From: Deinococcus budaensis
GTDB taxonomy: Bacteria; Deinococcota; Deinococci; Deinococcales; Deinococcaceae
NCBI RefSeq assembly: GCF_014201885.1
Contig: NZ_JACHFN010000006.1
Location: forward strand, 1-64,000
Direction of reading: 5' to 3'
DNA length: 64,000 nucleotides
This document shows positions 50,712 through 57,746 of the stretch, piece after piece. The notes beneath the pieces were generated by a model. That model saw only the letters and a program-made list of their open reading frames with translations. It made no database searches and had not been told where the DNA came from. Each line of letters begins with the position of its first letter. Positions within the stretch are counted from its first letter, which is position 1. The translations under genes were made by a program, and so were the position numbers.

Positions 50712-51920
50712 TCAGCTGGGGAGTGTCGGTGCCCCCCTCGTCTGTCGGCCTTGCAGCAGATCGTTCAGGCTCAGGGCGGCCCGGTCCCGCTGCTCCTCGA
50801 ACACATGACCGTACACGTCCAGGGTCATGCTGGCGTGCGCGTGCCCCAGCCGGTCGGCCAGCGCCTTCGGGTCCAGGCCCTGATAGATCGCCAGGCTGGC
50901 GTAGGTGTGCCGGATGTCGTGAATCCGGATGGGCCGGATCTTCGCTTCGGCCAGCAGGGTGTACCAGTCCCGCAGCAGATTGCGCGGATGGTAGATGGTG
51001 CCGATGGGGGTCGGGAAAACCAGGTCCTGCTCTCGCCACTCATCGCCAGCCGCCAGGCGCTCCCGGGCCTGCCGCTCGCGGTGGAGCGCCAGCGCTTCGA
51101 GCGTATCGGCGGGCAGGGGGACGCGGCGCCGACTCTTCTCGCTCTTGGGCGTCTGGAGATGAGGGGTATTGCCTACGAGCACGCAGTTCTGACGGACGTG
51201 CAAGACGCCCTTCTGAATGTCCTGCCGGCGCAGGCCGCAAAGCTCGCCGCGCCGCAGGCCGGTGGTGATTGCGAGGTACACCAGGCCGTACAGGCGGCTG
51301 TTCTGAATGGCCAGGATCAGGCGGTGAATCTCGCTCGGCTCCCAAACCTGCATGTCGCGCTTGGCAGGCTTGACGCGCTTGACCGCCTCGACCGGATTGC
51401 GGGTGATCAGCCCCAGCTGGAGCGCGTGGCGCATGGCGCTGCCCAGCAGACTCAGCGCGCCGTGCACGGTGGTCGTGCCGAGGGGGGGCAACGTTTCCCC
51501 TTCTGGCAGCTTCTGGCCCTTGCCAGGCTTGCGGGGCGTGGTGAGCAGGGTCGTCTGGAGGCGCTGCACGTCGAGCGGCGTGAGCTTCTGGAGGTGATAT
51601 CGACCGATATGCGGGGTGACGTACAGCTTGATGATGTACTCGCGCTTCTCGATGGTCGTGGGCTTGAGGCTCCCCTTCGTGTCGCGCATCCACTCGTCGA
51701 GGTATTCCGCGACCGTCATGCGGCTGGGGTCCACCAGGGCGTTTTCCTCTTTGAGACGCAGCAGGTGTCGGATCTTCTCACGCACCTCTTTCTGCGTCTT
51801 CCCGCTGACGTACTTCCGTTTGGGGCGGCCGAGGCCGTCGATCTGAACGGTGATGCTGCCGCGCCAGGTTCTATCGGGCAGCTGATAGACGCTGCCCTCG
51901 CCATTGGCCCGCTTCGCCAC
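50712..51920 (-). CDS. int: Tyrosine recombinase (phage integrase)
   Basis: This 402-residue integrase has an N-terminal AP2-like arm-binding domain (GEGSVYQLPDRTWRGSITVQIDGLGRPKRKYVSGKTQKEVREKIR), a SAM-like core-binding domain (MTVAEYLDEWMRDTKGSLKPTTIEKREYIIKLYVTPHIG) and a catalytic domain with Arg in TGLRRGELCGLR, His-x-x-Arg in HDIRHTYAS, and Tyr in LDVYGHVF. GTG 51920 follows GGGAGG at about 10 bases and directly follows the stop of the upstream gene. Last gene of the leftward repressor operon, reading toward its own attachment site. Confidence 0.95.
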   Translation of the reverse strand: MAKRANGEGSVYQLPDRTWRGSITVQIDGLGRPKRKYVSGKTQKEVREKIRHLLRLKEENALVDPSRMTVAEYLDEWMRDTKGSLKPTTIEKREYIIKLYVTPHIGRYHLQKLTPLDVQRLQTTLLTTPRKPGKGQKLPEGETLPPLGTTTVHGALSLLGSAMRHALQLGLITRNPVEAVKRVKPAKRDMQVWEPSEIHRLILAIQNSRLYGLVYLAITTGLRRGELCGLRRQDIQKGVLHVRQNCVLVGNTPHLQTPKSEKSRRRVPLPADTLEALALHRERQARERLAAGDEWREQDLVFPTPIGTIYHPRNLLRDWYTLLAEAKIRPIRIHDIRHTYASLAIYQGLDPKALADRLGHAHASMTLDVYGHVFEEQRDRAALSLNDLLQGRQTRGAPTLPS

Positions 51921-51922
51921 CG

Positions 51923-52528
51923 CTACTCGGCCTCCCCTTCCAGGGTTCTCCAACGGTCCAGGGGATCGACCGGCGTAATCTCCACGAAAATGGGGGCTTC
52001 CTCTGTGCCCGTCGCTTCCAGGGCTTCATAGACCCGGTCCCGGAAGGATGGGCTCTGGAACATGTATTGGTTCATCGTGAGCGAGATGCGCGTTATCCGC
52101 CGACCGTCCTCGTCACTGATCCGGATTTGGGGATCGCCCACGCTCCGCTTGACCGTCAGCGCGGTCAAGACCCTACGCGTGGCTTCCGGCAGCAAGGTCA
52201 GGTCTGGCCAATCATCCAGGCGACTGCCTACACCCTCGTTCCAGATCCGCACCAGCGTGCCATGGTCCAGCGGGTGCGGTTTCATGCGGTAAGGGGGTTC
52301 GATCACGCCGGTGACCAGCTTGATCTGGGTGTGAATGGACTCGGCGAACGGTTCGACCCGTTCCTGAATGGCCCTGAGCGGAAGGTCGGTATCCACCCAG
52401 GTCGCGCAGAAGATGGTCTCGTCCGCTCCATGCCGACTGAACTCCACAGGAACCTCGTCGAATGTGAACAACCGACGCATGGAATAACCATCGGTGCTGC
52501 CGAGGATTTCCAGCACGTGGTAGGGCAT
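51923..52528 (-). CDS. Phage protein of unknown function between S24 protein and integrase
   Basis: This 201-residue soluble protein begins MPYHVLEILGSTDGYSMRRLFTFDEVPVEFSRHGADETIFCATW and ends PIFVEITPVDPLDRWRTLEGEAE. It mixes strands and helices with few Cys; I recognise no domain. ATG 52528 overlaps the stop of the S24 gene (ATGA), and the integrase follows at once, so it belongs to the repressor-S24-int operon and may help in control of lysogeny. Evidence for that is position only. Confidence 0.7.
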   Translation of the reverse strand: MPYHVLEILGSTDGYSMRRLFTFDEVPVEFSRHGADETIFCATWVDTDLPLRAIQERVEPFAESIHTQIKLVTGVIEPPYRMKPHPLDHGTLVRIWNEGVGSRLDDWPDLTLLPEATRRVLTALTVKRSVGDPQIRISDEDGRRITRISLTMNQYMFQSPSFRDRVYEALEATGTEEAPIFVEITPVDPLDRWRTLEGEAE

Positions 52529-52989
52529 CAGTGGTCCCATCCCCGGTACTTCGTGTGTTCCCAGTGCAGACCGTCCAGGCTTGTGGCGTACACCCGACCC
52601 ATATTCCGCATGCTGCTGTCGAGCAGCGTAGGCCCGTGCGCCGGGTTGTCGCTGTACATGGCAGGCCGCCCCGCCCGCAGGCGCAGGCGTTTGACCACCA
52701 TGGAGCCGTCTGGCATCCGGAACGCGAACACGTGTCCGTACTGGGTCAGTACGTCGCGTCTGTCGACGAGGGCATAACAACCGTGCGGCAGGCCCCCGCC
52801 GTCAGGCAAGCTCATGCTGTCGCCGTCGACCTGCAAAGCGAACATCCCGAATCGCCGGAAGCCCAGCGGAATCGGGAAGGTCACACGGCGTTGAAAGGGG
52901 CTGGGATCGAGTGCCAATCCGGCACTGATGAAACCGACGAGTGGGGCTTTGCTTGGAACGTAACGACGAGGAAGGAAGTATGACGGCAT
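52528..52989 (-). CDS. Stand-alone S24 (LexA/UmuD-like) protein with intact self-cleavage residues
   Basis: This 153-residue protein is an S24 peptidase fold without a DNA-binding domain. PLVGFISAGLA carries a LexA-type Ala23-Gly24 cleavage site, Ser58 lies in VDGDSMS and Lys100 in SMVVKRL. The cleavage Gly to Ser distance (34) equals that of LexA and is within one residue of UmuD; Ser-Lys is 42, against 37 in both. It should be able to cleave itself when activated by RecA filaments. AGGAGA lies 9 bases before the ATG and overlaps the repressor stop. No umuC-like gene is nearby. Confidence 0.85.
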   Translation of the reverse strand: MPSYFLPRRYVPSKAPLVGFISAGLALDPSPFQRRVTFPIPLGFRRFGMFALQVDGDSMSLPDGGGLPHGCYALVDRRDVLTQYGHVFAFRMPDGSMVVKRLRLRAGRPAMYSDNPAHGPTLLDSSMRNMGRVYATSLDGLHWEHTKYRGWDH

Positions 52990-53002
52990 GTCGTGGGGTC
53001 TC

Positions 53003-53713
53003 CTAGTTCAGTTGGTGAGGTTCGCGGTCGCTGGTGACCGTGTTGACGACGCCGACGACACGGGCCTCACTTGCGGGAATGTCTTCGTGGCTGCGGTTCT
53101 CGGCGCGAAACACGGGGCCGAGACGGGTCTGGGTGTACATGCGAACGTGGACGCCGTCCTCGTCAGTCACGACGTAGACGCGTCCTTCGGCAGGAGTGGT
53201 GTCAGCCCGGTCCACGTGCAGGAACTCTCCTGGCCGAATGCTGGCAGCGGTGAGGCCCATCATCTCGTCGGAGTCCATGCGCAGCAGCAAAGGCTGTTTC
53301 ACATCGGGCGCGACAGCGTGGTGGTCGATCGGGGCGCCAGGATCGTCCGGCGTGAGCGCGGCTTGCAGGGGGTACACATCCGCACTGCCTTCCGCAACCA
53401 GGCTGGCGTCCGCGATGCCCAGGTCCAGGCCAGTAGCCCGCTGCATCTGCGAGAACGACCAGTCCAAGCCTTTAGCGAGAGCTACCGCTTTCCCGAGACC
53501 AACGTTCAACAGATGGACACGCCCTGTTTCCACATCGGCAACGTTGGATGTGGTCAGGACTTCCTTCCCCTCTTCGTCGTACCCCCCAGCAGCCGCAACG
53601 TCTTCCTGACGCTTCCCAAGCGCCATACGCCGCTTCACGAGCGCTTGCGCCCACGCTGGGCGATCTTTTTGCTGGCGGCTGACTCTGGGCATGGGGAGTA
53701 TGGATGCGTACAT
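53003..53713 (-). CDS. Phage repressor: XRE HTH plus degenerate S24 domain
   Basis: This 236-residue protein has an XRE-type helix-turn-helix in the N-terminal 90 residues (WAQALVKRRMALGKRQEDVAAAGG ... TTSNVADVETGRVHLLNVGLGKAVALAKGL) and a C1/LexA-type C-terminal domain (PLLLRMDSDEMMGLTAASIRPGEFLHVDRADTTPAEGRVYVVTDEDGVHVRMY). Aligned with LexA or lambda CI, the catalytic Ser position is Glu150 (S-D-E-M for G-N-S-M) and the Lys position is Arg191, so self-cleavage should be lost; no Ala-Gly site is evident. It is first gene of the leftward operon. Confidence 0.85.
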   Translation of the reverse strand: MYASILPMPRVSRQQKDRPAWAQALVKRRMALGKRQEDVAAAGGYDEEGKEVLTTSNVADVETGRVHLLNVGLGKAVALAKGLDWSFSQMQRATGLDLGIADASLVAEGSADVYPLQAALTPDDPGAPIDHHAVAPDVKQPLLLRMDSDEMMGLTAASIRPGEFLHVDRADTTPAEGRVYVVTDEDGVHVRMYTQTRLGPVFRAENRSHEDIPASEARVVGVVNTVTSDREPHQLN

Positions 53714-53731
53714 TTAGACGCTACTACGCAG

Positions 53732-53760
53732 ACTGTACGTTCTGGGTTCCCCCAGATCAA
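53732..53760 (-). promoter_or_regulatory. Leftward (repressor) promoter with operator in its spacer
   Basis: On the minus strand TTGATC (53760-53755), 17-bp spacer, TACAGT (53737-53732). The spacer overlaps the inverted repeat TCTGGG-TTCC-CCCAGA (53741-53756), whose core TGGGTTCCCCCA matches 9 of 12 bases of the operator in the rightward promoter. Confidence 0.65.
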
Positions 53761-53778
53761 AAGTTCCTACCCAAGTCG

Positions 53779-53811
53779 TACATTGACAATGTATGGGTGT
53801 ACCCATAAACT
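53779..53811 (+). promoter_or_regulatory. Rightward (Cro) promoter with two palindromic operators
   Basis: TTGACA (53783-53788), 17-bp spacer, TAAACT (53806-53811), 5 bases before the ATG, so a leaderless start. The -35 box lies inside a perfect 15-bp palindrome TACATTGACAATGTA (53779-53793), and the spacer is filled by ATGGGTGTACCCAT (53793-53806). Confidence 0.75.
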
Positions 53812-53816
53812 GAACC

Positions 53817-54062
53817 ATGCGAATGAGCGAGATCAGGCGGCTGCGCACGGAGCGCAACCTGTCCCGTGACGAGCTGGCGGCAAAGTCAGGCGTCTCGTCA
53901 CTGACGATCCGTGCGCATGAACTAGGCACTGTCAACGGCACCGAAACCAAAACTGCAGAAGCGATTGCTGCGGCTTTGGACGTTCCACTTCAGGCTCTTT
54001 TTTTTCCTCTAAACTTGGATATATCCAAACAAGATGGAGAGGGCCAGGAGGCTTCCATATGA
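53817..54062 (+). CDS. Cro-like XRE helix-turn-helix protein
   Basis: This 81-residue protein is essentially one XRE domain: MSEIRRLRTERNLSRDELAAKSGVSSLTIRAHELGTVNGTETKTAEAIAAALDVPLQALFFP, with a short tail. It faces the C1-type repressor across the divergent operator region and is first in the rightward operon, which is the position of Cro. A TAAACT box 5 bases upstream makes it leaderless. Its stop overlaps the next start (ATGA). Confidence 0.85.
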   Translation: MRMSEIRRLRTERNLSRDELAAKSGVSSLTIRAHELGTVNGTETKTAEAIAAALDVPLQALFFPLNLDISKQDGEGQEASI

Positions 54063-54298
54063 AGCTCGCTTACACCTACGACGAGGCAGCGGCGCAGTTG
54101 GGCTGTCAGAAGGATTTGGTACGGGACCTCGTGGCCAGCGGCGACTTGCAGGCATTCACCGTGAGCCCGAAGCCGGACGCCCGGAGCAAGCGCATCAGCC
54201 ACGCGGAACTCACCCGTTTTATCGCTGCTCGCGAGGACGCCGAGCGGCGCAAATTCGCGGGCCTGACCCTCAGCTCCAACGCGCGGCAAAGCGCGTGA
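54059..54298 (+). CDS. Excisionase-like helix-turn-helix protein
   Basis: This 79-residue protein is a MerR/Xis-type winged helix: YTYDEAAAQLGCQKDLVRDLVASGDLQAFTVSPKPDARSKRISHAELTRFIAAREDAERR. The pattern (recognition helix, then the G-x-L-x-A-x-x wing and a final I-S-x-x-E-L-x-x-F-I) is that of helix-turn-helix 17 domain excisionases. Coupled to the Cro-like gene. It could be the partner of the integrase in excision, or a second regulator. A 9-bp hairpin follows it. Confidence 0.75.
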   Translation: MKLAYTYDEAAAQLGCQKDLVRDLVASGDLQAFTVSPKPDARSKRISHAELTRFIAAREDAERRKFAGLTLSSNARQSA

Positions 54299-54300
54299 GC

Positions 54301-54325
54301 TTGGGCCGCAATTCGTGCGGCCCAA
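54301..54325. other. Stem-loop after the excisionase-like gene
   Basis: TTGGGCCGC (54301-54309) pairs with GCGGCCCAA (54317-54325), 7-base loop. There is no T-run on the plus strand; it may attenuate transcription or protect the upstream mRNA. Confidence 0.4.
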
Positions 54326-54382
54326 CAACAAAAAGCGCGCCGTACGGGAGTCGCAGTCCCAGGCACGCAGATCGGAGATCAC

Positions 54383-54817
54383 ATGAACAGTACCCCGCGT
54401 CCGACCGTCATCACAAGTCCCCCGCGATACAAGCGGCGGCTGTCCACCCTGGTGGACAAGGTCAGCGTCCCTCTGCACACCCGCGAGGGCAAGCGCCGCC
54501 TGTTCCGCCACAGCGTCTGGCCCTACGTCAACCCCGCCTTCCCCAGCTGGACGTCGCTCACCTTCTGGCCCGGCTGGCTGAGCAACACCGCCAGCGGCCG
54601 CATCTGCCTGATGACCAGCGAGGTCTGCCCGACGGGCGACCTCGACGCCACCCTCGACCGCATCCAGGCCGAGCACGGCGTCCACCTGTGGCTGCGCCCG
54701 ATCCGGGTGCCCACCACCTGGCCGCGCGGGAACTGGTGGTGGCCTGAGGTCAGCCTGACCGTCTGGGAGCTGCACCTGGACAAGGCGCATACGGGTCTGA
54801 AGGCGGTGGCCGGGTGA
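54383..54817 (+). CDS. Phage protein of unknown function, Trp-rich
   Basis: This 144-residue protein is basic at the start (TPRPTVITSPPRYKRRLSTLVDKVSVPLHTREGKRRLFRHS) and has many Trp residues (VWPYVNPAFPSWTSLTFWPGWLSN; WLRPIRVPTTWPRGNWWWPEVSLTVWELHL). No family is recognised. GGAG lies 8 bases before the ATG. Its stop overlaps the GTG of the next gene. Aromatic-rich basic small proteins in this position of phages often bind nucleic acid, but nothing here proves it. Confidence 0.6.
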   Translation: MNSTPRPTVITSPPRYKRRLSTLVDKVSVPLHTREGKRRLFRHSVWPYVNPAFPSWTSLTFWPGWLSNTASGRICLMTSEVCPTGDLDATLDRIQAEHGVHLWLRPIRVPTTWPRGNWWWPEVSLTVWELHLDKAHTGLKAVAG

Positions 54818-55089
54818 GCCGCTCCGCCCACGACGCCCGCAACCTCGAACAGATCGCGCTGCTGCACGAGCACCTGGATAGCAGGGTCGGCAGTGGCTAC
54901 CGCCCGCGCGCCTGGTGCCTGAACCCCGGCTGCCACGAGCCCATCGACCCGGCCTGCGCCGCGTGCCCCCACTGCGGGCACCCGCAGGCCCTGCCCGTGC
55001 CCACCACCGTCTCCCAAACGCGCTGCCTGCTGTGTGGCCGCGACGGCTGCGACGGCTCGCTCTCGCAATGCACGGAGCGGTGGCGCTGA
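54814..55089 (+). CDS. Small zinc-ribbon phage protein
   Basis: This 91-residue protein, starting with GTG, holds four Cys pairs: WCLNPGCHE, ACAACPHCGHPQ and RCLLCGRDGCDG. The middle C-x2-C with C-P-H-C-G is a typical zinc ribbon knuckle. An N-terminal helix (ARNLEQIALLHEHLDSRV) precedes them. Function unknown. Coupled upstream by GTGA and downstream by TGATG. Confidence 0.65.
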   Translation: MSRSAHDARNLEQIALLHEHLDSRVGSGYRPRAWCLNPGCHEPIDPACAACPHCGHPQALPVPTTVSQTRCLLCGRDGCDGSLSQCTERWR

Positions 55090-55307
55090 TGCCTCACCCC
55101 AACGGACCCCGTACCCGAATTCTGCGGCTGTACCGCACGTTCACCACGCTCGACGCCGGGCTGGTGGCCGCTGCCCTTGGCATCACGCAGCAGCAGGCAT
55201 CAGGCCAGCTCATCACCCTGTTCCATGCCGGACAGGTGCTCCGTGCGTCACGTCGGAGCGCCCGCCGCCCTTACCTCCGCATCGAATACCACCGGGAAGT
55301 CCGCTGA
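55089..55307 (+). CDS. Small winged-helix-like phage protein
   Basis: This 72-residue protein reads RTRILRLYRTFTTLDAGLVAAALGITQQQASGQLITLFHAGQVLRASRRSARRPYLRIEYH, which fits a winged helix: the HTH at LVAAALGITQQQASGQLITL and a wing from VLRASRRSARR. It is probably a DNA-binding regulator. The ATG overlaps the previous stop (TGATG), and the same arrangement follows at its own stop. Confidence 0.6.
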   Translation: MPHPNGPRTRILRLYRTFTTLDAGLVAAALGITQQQASGQLITLFHAGQVLRASRRSARRPYLRIEYHREVR

Positions 55308-55540
55308 TGCGCGCCTATCTGCGTCAGGCCACCGGCTACGGCCCGCTCGGGCTGCTGCTGGCACTCGTGCTGATCCTGGTGGCCACCCTGCTGGGCCTGG
55401 ACGCCCTGCGCCAGTCCGTCGCTGCCGTCGCCGACCCGCTGCGCCTGCTGCTGGCCGCGCCGGAGATGGCGGGCGCCCTCGCGGCGCTGTTCCTCTCCCG
55501 CCGCTTGCAGGACCTCGTGCCTCAGGAGGTGCGCCCGTGA
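55307..55540 (+). CDS. Small phage membrane protein
   Basis: This 77-residue protein has a strong membrane helix (GLLLALVLILVATLLGLDAL) and a second hydrophobic stretch (LRLLLAAPEMAGALAALFLS), ending in a charged tail. No family is recognised. It is coupled to both neighbours by stop-start overlaps and lies immediately before the DdrA-like gene. Confidence 0.6.
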   Translation: MRAYLRQATGYGPLGLLLALVLILVATLLGLDALRQSVAAVADPLRLLLAAPEMAGALAALFLSRRLQDLVPQEVRP

Positions 55541-56448
55541 AGCTCTCCGACGTTCAGAAGCGCCTCGCCGCGCCGTTCCCCGCGCATCTCGTGGGCTGGA
55601 AGCCCCAGGCCCTGACCAAGGACCGCTCCCGCGCGTTGCTGGTGGCATACATCGACGCCCGCGCCGTGATGGACCGCCTCGACGCCACCTGTCCCGACCT
55701 CTGGGAGTTCCGGACCCGTGAGGTCACCGGCACGCCCACCCCCATCGTGCAGGGCAGCCTCACCGTCCTGGGCGTCACCCGCGAGGACTACGGCGAGGCG
55801 GGCGAGGGCGAGGCGGGCACGATCAAGGCTGCCGCCTCCGACGCCCTGAAGCGCTGCGCGGTCCACTTCGGCATCGGGCGCTACCTCTACGACCTCCCGA
55901 AGTGCTGGGCGGACTGGGACGACAAGAAGCGCGAGCCGGTCAGCACTCCCGAGCTGCCCGAGTGGGCGCGGCCCGAGCACGAGCGCAGCCCCGGCGGCGC
56001 CCACATCGTGCAGGCAATGGAGCAACTCCGGTACGAGCTGCCGGAGGACCTCGACCTCCAGCGCGAGGTCTACAGGTGCCTCAAGGCGGCCCTGAACACC
56101 GTCTACCCGGCCGCGCGTCAGCCTGTCGCCCGTGAACCCGAAGCGGAGGGCGACTTGCCGACGCCCCCTCTTGACCCCATCAGCAAGGCCACCAAGAGCC
56201 AGATCGCCGCGCACCTGGAAGGCCCGCGCTGGGGCCTGGAGCGGGACGAGCGCCTGGCTTTCACGTCCTGGCTGGCCGACCGGCGGGACGCGCCGCTCGC
56301 CTCCAGCGCGGAGCTGACCGAGACCGAGGGCCGCCGGGCACTGAACGCCATCGAGCGTTGCGCGAAGCCCAAGACCCTGCTCGGCCAGTGGCGGGCCGAC
56401 CCCGCCGGGCTGCCCGGCGAGGCCGAGGCGTTGGGGGCGGTGGGCTGA
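55537..56448 (+). CDS. DdrA/Rad52-family single-strand annealing protein, phage-borne
   Basis: The 303-residue protein starts with GTG. Its first 200 residues (MKLSDVQKRLAAPFPAHLVGWKPQAL, ALLVAYIDARAVMDRLDATCPDLW, GSLTVLGVTREDYGEAGEGEAGTIKAAASDALKRCAVHFGIGRYLYDLPK) are the Rad52/22 fold and closely resemble Deinococcus DdrA, which binds and protects DNA 3' ends and supports genome recovery after radiation. A C-terminal part of about 100 residues, rich in Pro then helices, goes beyond the roughly 208 residues I recall for DdrA. In a phage it should serve recombination, like Redβ. Confidence 0.85.
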   Translation: MKLSDVQKRLAAPFPAHLVGWKPQALTKDRSRALLVAYIDARAVMDRLDATCPDLWEFRTREVTGTPTPIVQGSLTVLGVTREDYGEAGEGEAGTIKAAASDALKRCAVHFGIGRYLYDLPKCWADWDDKKREPVSTPELPEWARPEHERSPGGAHIVQAMEQLRYELPEDLDLQREVYRCLKAALNTVYPAARQPVAREPEAEGDLPTPPLDPISKATKSQIAAHLEGPRWGLERDERLAFTSWLADRRDAPLASSAELTETEGRRALNAIERCAKPKTLLGQWRADPAGLPGEAEALGAVG

Positions 56449-56449
56449 C

Positions 56450-56956
56450 GTGGCCGAGATCAAGCTGCACGGGAAGCGGGGGGAGGGCAAGGTCGCGCTG
56501 TGCGACGACGCCGACCACGCCCTGCTCTCGCAGCACCGCTGGCACCTGAACAGCGACGGGTACGTCCGCACGTACTGGCGTAAGCCCGGCGTCCGCAGCA
56601 CCACGATGCAGATGCACCTGCTCCTGACCGACGAGAAGGGCGGGCACTACAAGGACCACCGGGACGGCAACAAGCTCGACAACCGCCGCGCGAACCTGCG
56701 GCCCTGCACGCAGCAGGAAAACTCCTTCAACCGCCGGATGCACCGCAACAACAAGAGCGGGTACAAGGGCGTGGTCCGCCGCAAGAGGAAGTGGGCGGCC
56801 TTCGTGCACCAGGACGGGGAGCAGACCTTCCTGGGCCTGTACGACAGCGCCGAACTCGCTGCCGCCGCCTACAACGGCGCGGCCCGCGCCCTCTTCGGGG
56901 CGTTCGCCCGGCTGAACGTCATCCCGGCGCCGGAGGTGGCCCATGCCGCCGACTGA
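56450..56956 (+). CDS. HNH endonuclease with AP2 DNA-binding domain
   Basis: This 168-residue protein starts with GTG 2 bases after the DdrA-like gene. The HNH part has MHLLLTDEKGGHYKDHRDGNKLDNRRANLRPCTQQENSFNRR (D-H-x-D-x-x-x-L-D-N-R-x-x-N-L) and the AP2 domain has SGYKGVVRRKRKWAAFVHQDGEQTFLGLYDSAELAAAAYNGAARALFGAFARLN. This combination is typical of free-standing homing-type endonucleases in phages. It overlaps the next gene by 14 bases. Confidence 0.92.
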   Translation: MAEIKLHGKRGEGKVALCDDADHALLSQHRWHLNSDGYVRTYWRKPGVRSTTMQMHLLLTDEKGGHYKDHRDGNKLDNRRANLRPCTQQENSFNRRMHRNNKSGYKGVVRRKRKWAAFVHQDGEQTFLGLYDSAELAAAAYNGAARALFGAFARLNVIPAPEVAHAAD

Positions 56957-57746
56957 CGCGCCTGCACTGACCGACGTGCTCGCCGAGCTGTTCGCGGCGG
57001 CAGCGGCGGGCGGGGTGGCCCGCCGAACGGTCGCGCGGGGCCTCCAGCTGCGGGCGGTCGTGCGGGAGAGCGGACGGCGCGAGCTGCTGCTGTGGCGCAA
57101 TGCCTCCCGCCTGCCCAGCGGGACCGAGTGCAAGGTCGTGGCCCGCGACGCCGGGTTCGTCGAGCCGGTGTTCAAGGCCTGGCCCTGCGAGGGCGTGGAC
57201 GGCTTCCACCTGCGCGACCGCGCCGACTGGCAGCACCCCTGCACCCACGTCTGGGGCGCGACGGTGTTCCTGTCCGGGCGCCAGGAGGGCGGGACCTCGC
57301 GGACCTGCACGCGCTGCGGGACCACGGCGAGCGTGCTGCACAGGAAGCGCGCGAAGGCCTCGACCTTCCTCTACAACGACCACGAGGTCAGCGAGGCGAC
57401 CTACCTGAGCGCCACGGTGGCCGGGCCGATGCCCAGCACCCTGGACCGCGAGGAGAGGGCCGCGCTGATCGCGGAGCTGGCGCAGATGCCCACCACGATC
57501 AACGACCGGCTGGCGCTGCGGGGCGAGGTCTGCGGCCTGTGCGTGTACGGGGAGCCTGCCGAGTACGGGATGGTCGCCTGCACGCTGGGCTGGGAAGCCC
57601 ACGACAACGTCTGGATCGAGCCGTTCGCCGGGAAGGGCTGGCTGCCCGCCACACAGGGACACCCGGGCGTGCCGCTGCCGCTGCTGACGCCCGCCTGCCG
57701 CTGCATGGCCACCGGGGGCCGTTGGGCGCCCCGGAGGGTGGCGTGA
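56943..57746 (+). CDS. Phage protein of unknown function with a Cys-pair knuckle
   Basis: This 267-residue protein has a helical start (LTDVLAELFAAAAAGGVARRTVARGLQL), then a possible zinc site SRTCTRCGTTASVL near 120-130, RGEVCGLCVYG near 195 and ACRCMATGG near the end. NDRLALRGEVCGLC suggests a metal-dependent fold, but I recognise no family. ATG 56943 overlaps the HNH gene's stop region, and its own stop overlaps the GTG of the initiator gene. Confidence 0.6.
   Translation: MPPTDAPALTDVLAELFAAAAAGGVARRTVARGLQLRAVVRESGRRELLLWRNASRLPSGTECKVVARDAGFVEPVFKAWPCEGVDGFHLRDRADWQHPCTHVWGATVFLSGRQEGGTSRTCTRCGTTASVLHRKRAKASTFLYNDHEVSEATYLSATVAGPMPSTLDREERAALIAELAQMPTTINDRLALRGEVCGLCVYGEPAEYGMVACTLGWEAHDNVWIEPFAGKGWLPATQGHPGVPLPLLTPACRCMATGGRWAPRRVA

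Noticed and set aside
52528..52989. A umuDC-type mutagenesis operon
   Set aside because: The UmuD-like protein has no Y-family polymerase gene beside it, so a role with the adjacent repressor is more likely.
53779..53793. Possible DdrO operator (radiation/desiccation response motif)
   Set aside because: It shares CATTGACA with the RDRM, but the palindrome axis and flanks differ and it sits in a phage switch. A phage-specific operator is the simpler reading.
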